Origin: an uncultured Candidatus Binatia bacterium
GTDB taxonomy: Bacteria; Desulfobacterota; Binatia; UBA9968; JAJDTQ01
Reading direction: 5' to 3'
DNA: 64,000 nucleotides
NCBI GenBank assembly: GCA_958295985.1
Contig: OY282432.1
Location: 3,629,001 to 3,693,000, forward strand
The first letter of the stretch is position 1; each line of letters opens with the position of its first letter. Shown here one piece after another: positions 52,823 to 61,181 of this stretch. The notes beneath the pieces are model-generated. The model searched no databases and was not told where the DNA came from. It saw nothing but the letters and a program-made list of their open reading frames with translations. Position numbers and translations under genes: made by a program.

Positions 52823-53260
52823 CTACAAGAGCTTGACGAGGGCAACGATCAGGCCGCCTTGGGCAATCAGCGCGCCGAACATCCACTTCAGCAGTTCGGA
52901 TTTGACGGCCTCGATTTTTGCCTCAGTGGCCAGCCGCAGGGTCTCGATGTCAGACTTGGTCGCCTGCCGCAGGGTCTCGATGTCAGACTTGGTCGCCTGC
53001 CGCAAGGTCTCGATGTCAGCTTTGACACCCTCGATATCGGCCTTGGTCGCCAGCCGCAGGGCCTCGATATCAGCCTTGGTCGCCAGCCGCAAGGCCTCGA
53101 TGTCAGCTTTGACACCCTCGATATCGGCCTTGGTCGCCAGGTTGCTGTTGAGCAGAGCCACCTGTTCTTCGGCCAGGGCTTCGGCCTGCTGCTCGGTGAA
53201 GCCGCTTGCCGTCATGTGCTTGATGAATTTATGGGTGTCGAAGGCGATGGCCTCGCTCAT
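52823..53260 (-). CDS. Hendecad-repeat coiled-coil membrane-tail protein (DUF1640-like)
   Basis: The 145-residue protein begins AFDTHKFIKHMTASGFTEQQAEALAE, a DUF1640/CCDC90-type start. Residues 41-120 are near-identical 11- and 18-residue repeats (LATKADIEALR, QATKSDIETLR) predicted to form a right-handed coiled coil. A single C-terminal transmembrane helix (WMFGALIAQGGLIVALV) follows. Repeats 41-69 and 70-98 are a 29-residue duplication. TAGGGGC precedes the ATG. It may be a membrane-anchored spacer or a pairing protein; the bacterial family has no proven function. Confidence 0.72.
   Translation of the reverse strand: MSEAIAFDTHKFIKHMTASGFTEQQAEALAEEQVALLNSNLATKADIEGVKADIEALRLATKADIEALRLATKADIEGVKADIETLRQATKSDIETLRQATKSDIETLRLATEAKIEAVKSELLKWMFGALIAQGGLIVALVKLL
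52901..53140. repeat. In-frame 33/54-bp tandem repeats
   Basis: Units of 33 bp (11 codons) alternate with 54-bp units (11 plus 7 codons) inside the coiled-coil gene. Two 87-bp composite units lie in tandem. High base identity suggests recent expansion or slippage. It is not a CRISPR array: there are no unique spacers and the units are coding. Confidence 0.8.
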
Positions 53261-53404
53261 GCCCCTAATCGTAACCAGCAGGCCGTGGCGTTGCAACCCG
53301 GTGGTGACCTGCTTCCATGTCGCCCCCCATGACCGGCAGACGCTTGCGAAATGCCGGGGGGATGTGGTGCAAGCTCGAGCGGCGCGAAGATCCGGGTCCA
53401 TTAG

Positions 53405-53690
53405 GCAGAGCGAACGTGCTAACTAGCTGAAAATAGCTCGCCAATGATTCACCGGCACCGGGGCCGCTCCACAGATCAGCCTCCGTATCAGCTTGGCCGT
53501 ACTGTTCAAAGGAGACCCGCGCGATGTGGAACAGATAGGCCTCGGCTGCACAAGGGTCGATGAACGTGGCTCCCCGTAGTCCGTCGCGCCCGAAACGGTT
53601 CGGGACAGCGGCTGAGAGACAGTCGAAAACGGGCTCGCCGGGGTGCAACCAGACCGTACTTTCCCGGTTCGCCGGTTTGTTACACGGTCA
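53405..53690 (-). pseudogene. Degraded coding remnant, possibly SNF2-type helicase fragment
   Basis: The 459-bp gap 53261-53719 has no intact gene. On the minus strand an open segment after a TGA near 53690 reads TVWLHPGEPVFD, then RGATFIDPCAAEAYLFHIA. It resembles a conserved segment I associate with large SNF2-related helicases, but the match is from memory and weak. It lacks a start and stays open past 53405 without further recognisable similarity. The rest of the gap holds nothing recognisable. Confidence 0.3.
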
Positions 53691-53719
53691 GCCGTTCGCG
53701 TGCATGTTCGGGATACAGT

Positions 53720-54145
53720 TCAAGTGCCGGCAACAGCGGATCGGCCGTACCCTCTGGGCGGCGCATGGAGCTGGAGCAGGTTTCCGTCCGGATCGAAGAA
53801 GTAGAACCCGCGGCCGGATCTTCGTTCCACCACCGGGACCTCATGGATGCGGACGCCGGCGGCGCGCATCCTTTCCTCCGCGGTATCGAAATCGTCGCTG
53901 TCCACCGCGAATGCCTGATGGGTCACGCCGTCCTCGGCCAGGGCGTCCCGCTCGATGGGGTTGGGACGCTGGAACAGCACCACCATGCTGCTGCCGGACC
54001 GGAGGTCAGCCCGGCCGAGACCCTTGAGGTCGTCACGGGCGACGCTGGCCACCTCCATGCCCAACACGTCGCGGTAGAACGTAACCGCCCGGTCGAGGTC
54101 ATTGACCGGAATGCCGCTGTGATAGAGTCCCTTGGTCTTGACCAT
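53720..54145 (-). CDS. VOC-family (glyoxalase-like) protein
   Basis: The 141-residue protein has GLYHSGIPVNDLDRAVTFYRDVLGM at the start and FYFFDPDGNLLQLH at the end, with THQAFAV in the middle: the metal-ligand pattern (H, E/Q, H, L/E-like) of VOC enzymes. GGGAGG precedes the ATG at 54145. It is divergent from the amidase gene, sharing a 115-bp spacer. Lyase, isomerase and dioxygenase roles are all possible. Confidence 0.82.
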   Translation of the reverse strand: MVKTKGLYHSGIPVNDLDRAVTFYRDVLGMEVASVARDDLKGLGRADLRSGSSMVVLFQRPNPIERDALAEDGVTHQAFAVDSDDFDTAEERMRAAGVRIHEVPVVERRSGRGFYFFDPDGNLLQLHAPPRGYGRSAVAGT

Positions 54146-54260
54146 GTCCGACCTCCCGGCCCGCCAGGGCCTGTCCATTGAATCGAATCCACGGCGAAAA
54201 CGTGCTATGGGCAAAGTTTCCGCCATCACGAACTACAAAACCAGCCAGAGGACACCACCG

Positions 54261-55544
54261 ATGAACGACCTGTGCCGACTTTCCGCCAGCGAAGCCGTCG
54301 AACGGATCAACCAGGGCGAGATCACCTCCGAGGCGCTGGTCCGGGCGTGCCTGGAGCGGGTCGAGGAGCGGGAACCGGAGGTGGAAGCCTGGGTCCACCT
54401 GGATGCCGAGTACTCGCTGGCCCAGGCGCGGGAGCGCGACCGGGCGTCGAACCGCGGCCCCGTGCACGGCCTTCCATTCGCGGTCAAGGATATCATGGAC
54501 ACGGCCGACATGCCCACGGGCTACGGCTCACCCATCTACGACGGATATCGCCCCCGGGCCGACGCCGCCTGCGTGGCCATGACCCGGGCCGCGGGCGGCG
54601 TTCTCCTGGGCAAGACCGTCACCACGGAGTTCGCCAGCCGCCATCCCGGCAAGACGAAGAATCCGCACGACCCGACGCACACCCCGGGCGGGTCCTCCAG
54701 CGGCTCGGCCGCGGCCGTGGGGGACTTCATGGCGTTCATGGCCTTCGGCACCCAGACCCTCGGGTCGGTGATCCGCCCGGCGTCCTTCTGCGGCTGCGTG
54801 GGTTACAAGCCGAGCTACGGTGAGGTCAGCACGACGGGGGTCAAGGAGAACACCGGCTCTTTCGATACGGTGGGGCTGTTCGGGCGCGCCGTGGAAGACC
54901 TCCCGCTCTTCCGGGCAGCGGTAACCGGCGAGCCGGTCCGACCCCTGGGTCCGGTTTCGGTCAAGGGCCTTCGGGTGGGTCTGTGCCGCACGCCGTTGTG
55001 GGACCGGGCCGAGGACTACACCCAGGCGTTGGTGGAAGGCGCGGCCGCGCAACTCGCCAAGGCCGGGGCCGCCGTATCGGACCTCGACCTCGGCGGGCCG
55101 TTCACCGATTTCGAGACCATGGGCCGCCGTGTCAGCGACTACGAGATCGCGCGCGCGTTGTCGTGGGAAAGAACCCGCCACTTCGACCGGCTGAGCGAGT
55201 TCCAGCAGGGCAAGATGAAGGACTGGCCCGTGGTCTCCTACGAGGAATACCGGGAGGCAGAACGGGTCATGGCAGCGTGCCGTGCGTACCTGGACGGGGC
55301 CTCAGAAGCGTTCGACGTGCTGCTGACCCCCAGCGCCACTGGCGAGGCGCCCGCGGGGCTGGACAACACGGGCGACACGTCGTTCAATATCCTCGCCACC
55401 TGGACCTACGCACCGTGCGTCACGCTTCCCGTATTCAAGGGACCCGCGGGCCTTCCCGTGGGACTGCAACTGGTGGGGCGCCGTTGCCGGGACCACCGGC
55501 TGTTCGAGACAAGCCGCGCCGTGCTGGCGGCGTTGTCGGGCTAG
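54261..55544 (+). CDS. Amidase-signature family amidase
   Basis: The 427-residue protein has the Ser-Ser-Lys triad at K76 (FAVKDIMD), S145 (GGSSSGSA) and S169 (TLGSVIRPA). It is a cytoplasmic amide hydrolase of about the usual length. The ATG at 54261 follows AGAGGA; longer in-frame starts give residues that do not look native. It ends two bases from the convergent PncC gene stop. Only the family core clearly matches the amidase at 3992-5467, so substrates probably differ. Confidence 0.9.
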   Translation: MNDLCRLSASEAVERINQGEITSEALVRACLERVEEREPEVEAWVHLDAEYSLAQARERDRASNRGPVHGLPFAVKDIMDTADMPTGYGSPIYDGYRPRADAACVAMTRAAGGVLLGKTVTTEFASRHPGKTKNPHDPTHTPGGSSSGSAAAVGDFMAFMAFGTQTLGSVIRPASFCGCVGYKPSYGEVSTTGVKENTGSFDTVGLFGRAVEDLPLFRAAVTGEPVRPLGPVSVKGLRVGLCRTPLWDRAEDYTQALVEGAAAQLAKAGAAVSDLDLGGPFTDFETMGRRVSDYEIARALSWERTRHFDRLSEFQQGKMKDWPVVSYEEYREAERVMAACRAYLDGASEAFDVLLTPSATGEAPAGLDNTGDTSFNILATWTYAPCVTLPVFKGPAGLPVGLQLVGRRCRDHRLFETSRAVLAALSG

Positions 55545-55546
55545 CG

Positions 55547-56026
55547 CTAACGCCGCACCGCTTCTTCCAGCAACGTCAGGGCGGCCCGGGTAAAGGCCCA
55601 CATGTTGGCTTCCCGGTCCGCCTGACCGGTCTCGATGGTGATGGCCTTCTCCACCGGTCCGACGATGGCCATGCAACTGTGTCCCGCGGCGTCGCCGTAG
55701 CGATTCCCCGAGGGACCGGTGGCGCCGCTTTCCGCCAGACCCCATGTGGTGTTCAACCGCGCCTGGATCAGCCGCGCCATGTTCAACGCGTAGGATTCCG
55801 TGCTGCCGCGGACTGCCACTTCGCTCTCGGGCATCATCAGAAGACCCGCCCGGGCCTGCCGGGTGTAGATCACGCCCCCGCCGACGAAGTACGCCGAGGC
55901 GCCGGGCAGCGACAGGAGCGCGGCGGAGATCAAGCCGCCGGTGGAGGATTCGGCAACCGCCACGGTCTGTCCGCTGTCCTTGAGCAGCTCGCCGACGGAA
56001 CGTCCAAGGGTTATCAGGTCCGGCAT
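55547..56026 (-). CDS. pncC: CinA-family nicotinamide-nucleotide amidohydrolase
   Basis: The 159-residue single-domain protein has TVAVAESSTGGLISAAL and ESGATGPSG, the PncC catalytic signature (CinA C-terminal domain). It would deamidate nicotinamide mononucleotide to nicotinate mononucleotide for NAD recycling. AAGGAGAACGC precedes the ATG. It lies 47 bp after the carboxyltransferase gene, with a dispersed palindrome in between. A YVGGGVIYT-type variant (AYFVGGGVIYT) replaces the usual GGVVSY. Confidence 0.84.
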   Translation of the reverse strand: MPDLITLGRSVGELLKDSGQTVAVAESSTGGLISAALLSLPGASAYFVGGGVIYTRQARAGLLMMPESEVAVRGSTESYALNMARLIQARLNTTWGLAESGATGPSGNRYGDAAGHSCMAIVGPVEKAITIETGQADREANMWAFTRAALTLLEEAVRR

Positions 56027-56050
56027 GCGTTCTCCTTTCTGCGGGCGTGT

Positions 56051-56073
56051 GCAGGGGCGGGTTTCAAACCCGG
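56051..56073. repeat. Dispersed GGGGCGGGTTT-type palindrome, copy 4
   Basis: GGGGCGGGTTTCAAACCCG abuts the TGA stop (56076-56074) of the carboxyltransferase gene. The core arms are CGGGTTT and AAACCCG. Confidence 0.7.
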
Positions 56074-57570
56074 TCATGCCCGCACGGCGCCGCCGGCCGG
56101 CGCAGGCTCCTGGATTCCACTCTTCTGCAACGACAACGACAGACCCGGCCGGCGGACCTGGATACCGGCATACCCGCTCCGGTGGGTCAGCCGCTCCATC
56201 AGCGCCACCATGGGCAACCGGGCGTGCAGGTACTCCCGGGGCGGACCGGCCGCGCGCATGGCGGCGATCTCCTCCTCGCTCAGCATCCATCGCAGCAGCA
56301 GCTCCTCGTCCGTCACCCCCGGGCCGCCGAGCTTGCGCCGTACCTCTTCGATGGTGAGGTCCGGCGGCGTCCAGCGGGCCATCTCCTTGCCACGGGGGCG
56401 GTCCAGGATCTTTTGCTTGACGTCGGGGTCCATGGTTTCGGCGCCCTCCCGGCCCCACAGCCCGAGCGCGTACTGGATAATCTGATCGGTGACCTCCCGG
56501 TAGCGCTCGCCGACGATGACGTTGATGGCAGCCTGGCTGCCCACGAACTGCGACAGCGGCGTCACCATGATAGGGTAGCCGAGGTCCGCCCGCACCCGTA
56601 CCACCTCTCCGAGAGCCTCCTCCACCTTGTCTTCCAGGCCTACCTTCTGCAGTTGGTGGCGCAGGTTCGAGATCATTCCACCGGGCACCTGGTGCTGGTA
56701 CTGGGCGTAGTCGTACTCCACCGGGGCGCCCATGGGGAACCCCTCCCGTCGGGCCACGGCCGTGAAATGCTCCGACACTTCCGCCAGGGCGTCCGTGTCC
56801 ACGGCGCATTCATGGCCCAGGGCGCGAAGGTTGGCGGCGACGCTGAACACGGACGGGTTCGAGGAGGCATTGGCCAGCGGCGGAACCGCGGTGTTCACCG
56901 TGCGGATACCGAGCTTCACCGCTTCCAGGCAGCACAAGGGACCGAGCCCGGTGGTGCAGTGGGTGTGCAGCTCCACCGGGATGCCGCCGGCGTTCTCGAA
57001 GATCATCGGCACCAGGGTGCGGGTGCGTTCGGGGGTGAGGAGGCCGCCGGGGTCCTTGAGGCAGAGGAACGGCACCCCCAGGGACGCGGCCTCCCGGGTC
57101 TTCCGGGCGTAGTACTCGTCGGTGTGCTTCGGCGACACCGAGTAGATGAGGTTGACGATGGGCTGGAGGCCGTTCTTGCGGGCGATGCCGACCTTGCGCC
57201 GCCAGCCTTCCAGCTCGTTCCACTCTTCGGAGATGCGCGCCTGCCGGATGCCGTTGGCCGCCATCCGCTCGATGAACAGCTCGTACACCGACACCGGGGT
57301 GATCTCGAACGCGTTGACCCGACCCGCCATGAGCCGCAACGGCGTCCGGGTGACGCGCTCCGCCACCATCCGCACCCGGTCCCACGGGTCTTCCTTGAGC
57401 TCGCGCACGCACTTCTTGAGGTGGGAAGCGGACATGAGCTCGATGGCGTCGAACCCGGCCTCGTCCAGGGTCCGGGCCACGGGCAGCATCATGCCGGTGG
57501 TCATGCGCTCGGCCCAGAGGCTCTGGTGCCCGTCCCGCAACGTGGTGTCTACGAATCGAATCTCGTCCAT
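56074..57570 (-). CDS. Biotin-dependent carboxyltransferase-type (OadA/PycB/5S-like) protein without biotin domain
   Basis: The 498-residue TIM-barrel protein starts RFVDTTLRDGHQSLWA, has D8, the carbamylated-lysine candidate K172 (CLKDPGG) and metal residues H202-x-H204, as in oxaloacetate decarboxylase alpha, PycB and transcarboxylase 5S. It ends without the MKM biotinyl domain; the last ~25 residues (SGIQEPAPAGGAVRA) look repeat-derived. A separate biotin carrier would be needed for biotin-dependent activity, and none is nearby. It may decarboxylate or condense a keto acid instead. Its start is 71 bp from the amidohydrolase stop. Confidence 0.85.
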   Translation of the reverse strand: MDEIRFVDTTLRDGHQSLWAERMTTGMMLPVARTLDEAGFDAIELMSASHLKKCVRELKEDPWDRVRMVAERVTRTPLRLMAGRVNAFEITPVSVYELFIERMAANGIRQARISEEWNELEGWRRKVGIARKNGLQPIVNLIYSVSPKHTDEYYARKTREAASLGVPFLCLKDPGGLLTPERTRTLVPMIFENAGGIPVELHTHCTTGLGPLCCLEAVKLGIRTVNTAVPPLANASSNPSVFSVAANLRALGHECAVDTDALAEVSEHFTAVARREGFPMGAPVEYDYAQYQHQVPGGMISNLRHQLQKVGLEDKVEEALGEVVRVRADLGYPIMVTPLSQFVGSQAAINVIVGERYREVTDQIIQYALGLWGREGAETMDPDVKQKILDRPRGKEMARWTPPDLTIEEVRRKLGGPGVTDEELLLRWMLSEEEIAAMRAAGPPREYLHARLPMVALMERLTHRSGYAGIQVRRPGLSLSLQKSGIQEPAPAGGAVRA

Positions 57571-57624
57571 CTATCGCTCGCGTGAACCGCGGTCGAAGCC
57601 GGCTGCCGCGGGGTAATGGGCCGA

Positions 57625-57646
57625 GGGGCGCAAGGCCGCCCCTACT
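57625..57646. repeat. Dispersed GGGGCGGGTTT-type palindrome, copy 5 (variant)
   Basis: GGGGCGCAAGGCCGCCCCTACT is a variant copy. Read on the minus strand its TAGGGGCGG gives the stop codon of the amidohydrolase at 57642. Confidence 0.6.
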
Positions 57647-58811
57647 CCAGTATGCGGGAGCCGTAGAGCGTGACCGCGTTGTCCCAGAGGATCCTGCCCT
57701 TGGCCTCGTCGGATATCGGTTGCGCGTCCAGGTCCGGCAGGGCCTTTTCCGGCCTGGGGGCGTCCGGGTGCGGATAGTCGGTGTTCCAGGCGATGTTGTC
57801 GCCATTCAGATGGTCCACGGCGTACGACAGCGCGCTCTCGTCGCTGTCGCATGTCACCGTGATCTGGCGCTTGAAATACTCGCTGGGCAGCATCGGCAGG
57901 CGCTCCACGGCGTTGCCCATAACGCTGTTGCGACCGTGGGTGTGCTCGTCCATCCGCCCCAGCCAGAAGGGTACCCAGCCGACGTTGGACTCGAGGATGC
58001 CCAGCCGCAGTTCGGGGAAGCGGTCCAGGATGCCCGTGAAGATGAAGTGGCCCAGGGTCGCCATGTTGTCGCACGGGAAGCCCAGGGCGTGATCGAGGCC
58101 CCGCAGGGCGAGCTGCTGCATGTCGCGGTCGTCCACGTTACCGCGGTTGCCGCCGGCAAAGGGGTGGAAGCGGCGCTGGCGGTATTCGCCGTGGATCGAG
58201 ATGGGGAAGTCGAGCTCGCAGGCCAACCGCCAGAGCGCGTCGTATTCCGGTTCGTGCAGCCACCGGCCCTCGGGCAGGAACGGGTTCCGTACCGACACCG
58301 CGCCCAGCTCTTCCACCGCCCGCCGGGCCTCCACCAGCATGGCCTCGGTATCCGGTCCCGGAAGCACCGCCACGAACTTGAGGCGCTTGGGGTCCGCGTC
58401 GCAGTAGTCCCGGCACCAGTTGTTGTAGGCCCGGCACATGGCGGCCCCCAGCTTGACGTCCTTCAACGCCACCCGGTAGGCGAAGTTGCCGTTGTTGCCC
58501 GTGGGCAGCAGCACCTGGACGTCCCAGCCGTGCGTGTCCATGTCCTTGAGCCGCGTCTCCGCGGACCACCACGTGCGGTAACCCTCGCCGTACTTTGCGT
58601 CCATGTCGGCCCACGCAGTGGCCGGCAGCTTGGGTTGCTTCTCGGTCTTGGGAATGATCCGCCCGTCCGGCTCGTAGACCATGAAGGCCCCGTCCATGAA
58701 CGCCACCTTGGGCACCTGATCCCGGTATGCGGGCTCAACGTAGCGCTCCCACAAGTACTGCGGCTCATGCATGTGCGCGTCCGCGTCGATGACCTTGAAT
58801 CCCTTCCACAT
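57642..58811 (-). CDS. Amidohydrolase_2 family metal-dependent hydrolase or decarboxylase
   Basis: The 389-residue barrel protein has the N-terminal IDADAHMHEP and C-terminal WNTDYPHPDAPRP metal motifs; this copy has a true HxH. AAGGAGTGCCACC precedes ATG 58811, and an upstream in-frame start is rejected. Its stop codon lies inside a dispersed palindrome. It is the largest of the five paralogues and is followed by the carboxyltransferase gene 71 bp away, so the two may share a pathway. Confidence 0.88.
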   Translation of the reverse strand: MWKGFKVIDADAHMHEPQYLWERYVEPAYRDQVPKVAFMDGAFMVYEPDGRIIPKTEKQPKLPATAWADMDAKYGEGYRTWWSAETRLKDMDTHGWDVQVLLPTGNNGNFAYRVALKDVKLGAAMCRAYNNWCRDYCDADPKRLKFVAVLPGPDTEAMLVEARRAVEELGAVSVRNPFLPEGRWLHEPEYDALWRLACELDFPISIHGEYRQRRFHPFAGGNRGNVDDRDMQQLALRGLDHALGFPCDNMATLGHFIFTGILDRFPELRLGILESNVGWVPFWLGRMDEHTHGRNSVMGNAVERLPMLPSEYFKRQITVTCDSDESALSYAVDHLNGDNIAWNTDYPHPDAPRPEKALPDLDAQPISDEAKGRILWDNAVTLYGSRILE

Positions 58812-58974
58812 GGTGGCACTCCTTTCAGCGGCGACCCATGAAGCGGCCCCGACGTGCTGCGTCGGATAGTCCGATACTATCCCTTGTTTCGCCTCCGGCT
58901 TCAACCGCGCGGGCGCCCGAGGTTGACGGCTGACCGAGGGGCTCTATAATCAATGACCAATGAAGGGGGTCCGC

Positions 58975-59658
58975 ATGGAAGACAAAACCGCATCCGTCTC
59001 GTTGCCCGAAATCCTTTCCGTGTTTCCGCTCACCGGGGTGCTGCTACTGCCCGGGACGCGCCTGCCGCTGCACATCTTCGAGCCCCGCTACCGGAACATG
59101 GTTCACGACGCGCTCGAGGCGGAGGCCGTGTTCGGCATGATCCAGCCCTTCGTTCCCCATGACGACAACCTCCCCCAGCCCGGCGCCGAGCGAACGACGC
59201 CCGATCTCTACGCCGTCGGCTGCGCCGGGCACATCGAACGATGGGAGAAGTCCTCGGACGGCCGCTACATGGTGCAGCTTCGGGGCATCAGCCGGTTCCG
59301 CGTCAAGGAGGAGATGCCTCTGGAACGCGGCTACCGGCGCGTGCTGCCGGACTACGGGTGCTTTGGCGACCTGGAGGGAACCGCCTCCGGGACCGTTGAT
59401 CGTCCGCGCCTGACACAGGCCCTGGGCCGCTACGCCCGGACACGCGGCCTGACCATCGACCTGGATCAACTCGATCCCATACCCGACGCCGATCTCGTGA
59501 ACTTCCTGGGAGTGGCCATGCCCTTTCACCCATCGGAAAAGCAGGCGCTGCTGGAGGTCGGATCCATCGAGGAGCGCGAGAAGGTTCTCGTCAGTCTCCT
59601 GGAACTGGGCGGCGACGCCGCAAAGCCTTCCAGCCCGGGTTCACGCACCCTCAACTGA
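58975..59658 (+). CDS. LON substrate-binding-domain (LonN-like) protein
   Basis: The 227-residue protein resembles the N-terminal domain of Lon and standalone LON-domain proteins: LSVFPLTGVLLLPGTRLPLHIFEPRYR, FGMIQPF, GCAGHI and a MVQLRGISRFRV strand. It lacks ATPase and protease domains. It may bind substrates or act as an adaptor. AAGGGGG precedes the ATG at 58975. It is divergent from the amidohydrolase gene and convergent with the radical SAM gene. Confidence 0.87.
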   Translation: MEDKTASVSLPEILSVFPLTGVLLLPGTRLPLHIFEPRYRNMVHDALEAEAVFGMIQPFVPHDDNLPQPGAERTTPDLYAVGCAGHIERWEKSSDGRYMVQLRGISRFRVKEEMPLERGYRRVLPDYGCFGDLEGTASGTVDRPRLTQALGRYARTRGLTIDLDQLDPIPDADLVNFLGVAMPFHPSEKQALLEVGSIEEREKVLVSLLELGGDAAKPSSPGSRTLN

Positions 59659-59805
59659 ATGGCGGGCGCGGCGGCCTGCGCCATCCAAACGATACCGGCC
59701 GCTCGCGTCAAGCCGCGCGGCCAGGGTCCCGGCCGGTCTTGAGCCTCATGGCGCTGGAACCGACGTCGACCGCGGCGAATGCGGCCGGTTCCGTTCCGTG
59801 CTTCA

Positions 59806-61095
59806 TCACGCCCTTTGAGCGAGACAGCAGCGTTTGTACTTGCGGCCGCTGCCACAGGGACAGGGGTCGTTGCGGCCGGCTTCGGGCCGGACCGCGGCGT
59901 CCGCCTCCCGCACCAGGCGCATGACTTTCTCCATGGGTTCGCCGGCCTGCCACAGGCCGGCCATGGTGCTCAGGTGCTCCCGGCTGTGGATGAAGAACTT
60001 CTTGTAGCCGGCGCAGAGATAGTTGAGCCCGTCCTCCCCGTCGGGAGTCTTGATGAACCGGTCCTTGGGGCAGCCGCCGTTGCACTGGGCGCGCACCTCG
60101 CACTCGCGGCAGTAGCGCGGCAGCGAGGTCCACTTGTCGCGGCCGAACTTCCGCTGGGCGTCGCTGTCGACCATGCGCGCCAGCGGTGTCTCGCGGATGT
60201 TGCCGACGCGGTATTCCGGGTCCACGTAGTGGTCGCAGGAATAGAAGTCGCCGTTGTGCTCCAACGCCGGCACGTCGCCGCAGGTTTCCCGGAAGATGCA
60301 CAGTGCGTGGTCGATGCCGAGGCCGGTGCGCGCCGCTTCGTCGAAGATCTGGATGGTGACCCGGCCCACGTCGGTGCGGATCCATTCGTCGAAGACGGCG
60401 CACAGAAACCTGCCGAAGGCCTCCGACGGCACGCTGCGGGGGGTCACCCCGGCGTCGCCGGGCAGGGGTTCCACGAGCGGAATGAACTGCTGGTGGTCGG
60501 CGCCGATACTCTTGAAATAACGATAGACGGTGGTGGGGTGGCCGACGTTGCCGGCGTGGACCACGCACAGCACGTCACAGGGCACCTTGTAGACCTTGAG
60601 CCGCTTGAACGCCTGCACCACCTTTCGGTGGGTGGGCTGCTGCCCCTTTGTGACGCGGTACTCGTCGTGGAGCTTCTCGGGGCCGTCGATGCTCAAGCCG
60701 ATGGAGAAGCCTTCCTCGGCGAAGAAACGGCACCACTCGTCATCGAGCAGGACCCCGTTGGTCTGCATGCCGTTGCGGACCTTGCGGTCCGGTGGGCAGT
60801 GCTTGCGTTGGAGCGCGACGATCTGCCGGAAGTAGTCGAGGCCCAGGATAGTGGGCTCGCCGCCGTGCCAGGCGAAGTCGACGACCGGGTCCGGACAGGC
60901 CTCGATGTGCTGCGCGATGTAGTCCTCCAACACGTCCCGCTCCATGCGGAAGGACCGGGTCTCGGGATAGAGGTCTTCCTTCTTCAGATAGTAGCAGTAG
61001 ACGCAGTCCAGGTTGCAGATGGCGCCGGTGGGCTTCGCCATGACCTGGAAGCCGTGGGAGGCGGGCCGAGCGGCCTTGATCCATTCGACCGACAT
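59806..61095 (-). CDS. Radical SAM/SPASM anaerobic sulfatase-maturase-like enzyme with SEC-C tail
   Basis: The 429-residue protein has the radical SAM cluster CNLDCVYC, GGEPT, and SPASM-type cysteines in the C-terminal half (CSCDHY-like FYSCDHY, CRECEVRAQCNGGCPKDRF), the pattern of anSME enzymes that convert a sulfatase Cys or Ser to formylglycine. The end is a SEC-C metal-binding motif (DPCPCGSGRKYKRCC), an uncommon addition. No sulfatase gene is in the window. ATG 61095 is chosen; ATG 61107 is possible but lacks a ribosome site. If true, it acts on a sulfatase encoded elsewhere. Confidence 0.88.
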   Translation of the reverse strand: MSVEWIKAARPASHGFQVMAKPTGAICNLDCVYCYYLKKEDLYPETRSFRMERDVLEDYIAQHIEACPDPVVDFAWHGGEPTILGLDYFRQIVALQRKHCPPDRKVRNGMQTNGVLLDDEWCRFFAEEGFSIGLSIDGPEKLHDEYRVTKGQQPTHRKVVQAFKRLKVYKVPCDVLCVVHAGNVGHPTTVYRYFKSIGADHQQFIPLVEPLPGDAGVTPRSVPSEAFGRFLCAVFDEWIRTDVGRVTIQIFDEAARTGLGIDHALCIFRETCGDVPALEHNGDFYSCDHYVDPEYRVGNIRETPLARMVDSDAQRKFGRDKWTSLPRYCRECEVRAQCNGGCPKDRFIKTPDGEDGLNYLCAGYKKFFIHSREHLSTMAGLWQAGEPMEKVMRLVREADAAVRPEAGRNDPCPCGSGRKYKRCCLAQRA

Positions 61096-61181
61096 GCTGA
61101 ACCCCATCGAGGGGAGGAGACGGACTGCGACGCGCGTCCCCTCCCCTCGACTTCGGGAGTGTCAATGGCCTGTACCGGCCC

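Noticed and set aside
52901..53140. CRISPR array
   Set aside because: The repeats are in frame, contiguous and protein-coding, with no unique spacers and no cas genes.
53265..53648. A 127-codon minus-strand open frame as an intact gene
   Set aside because: The start lies inside the likely remnant, no ribosome site precedes it, and the C-terminal half has no protein character.
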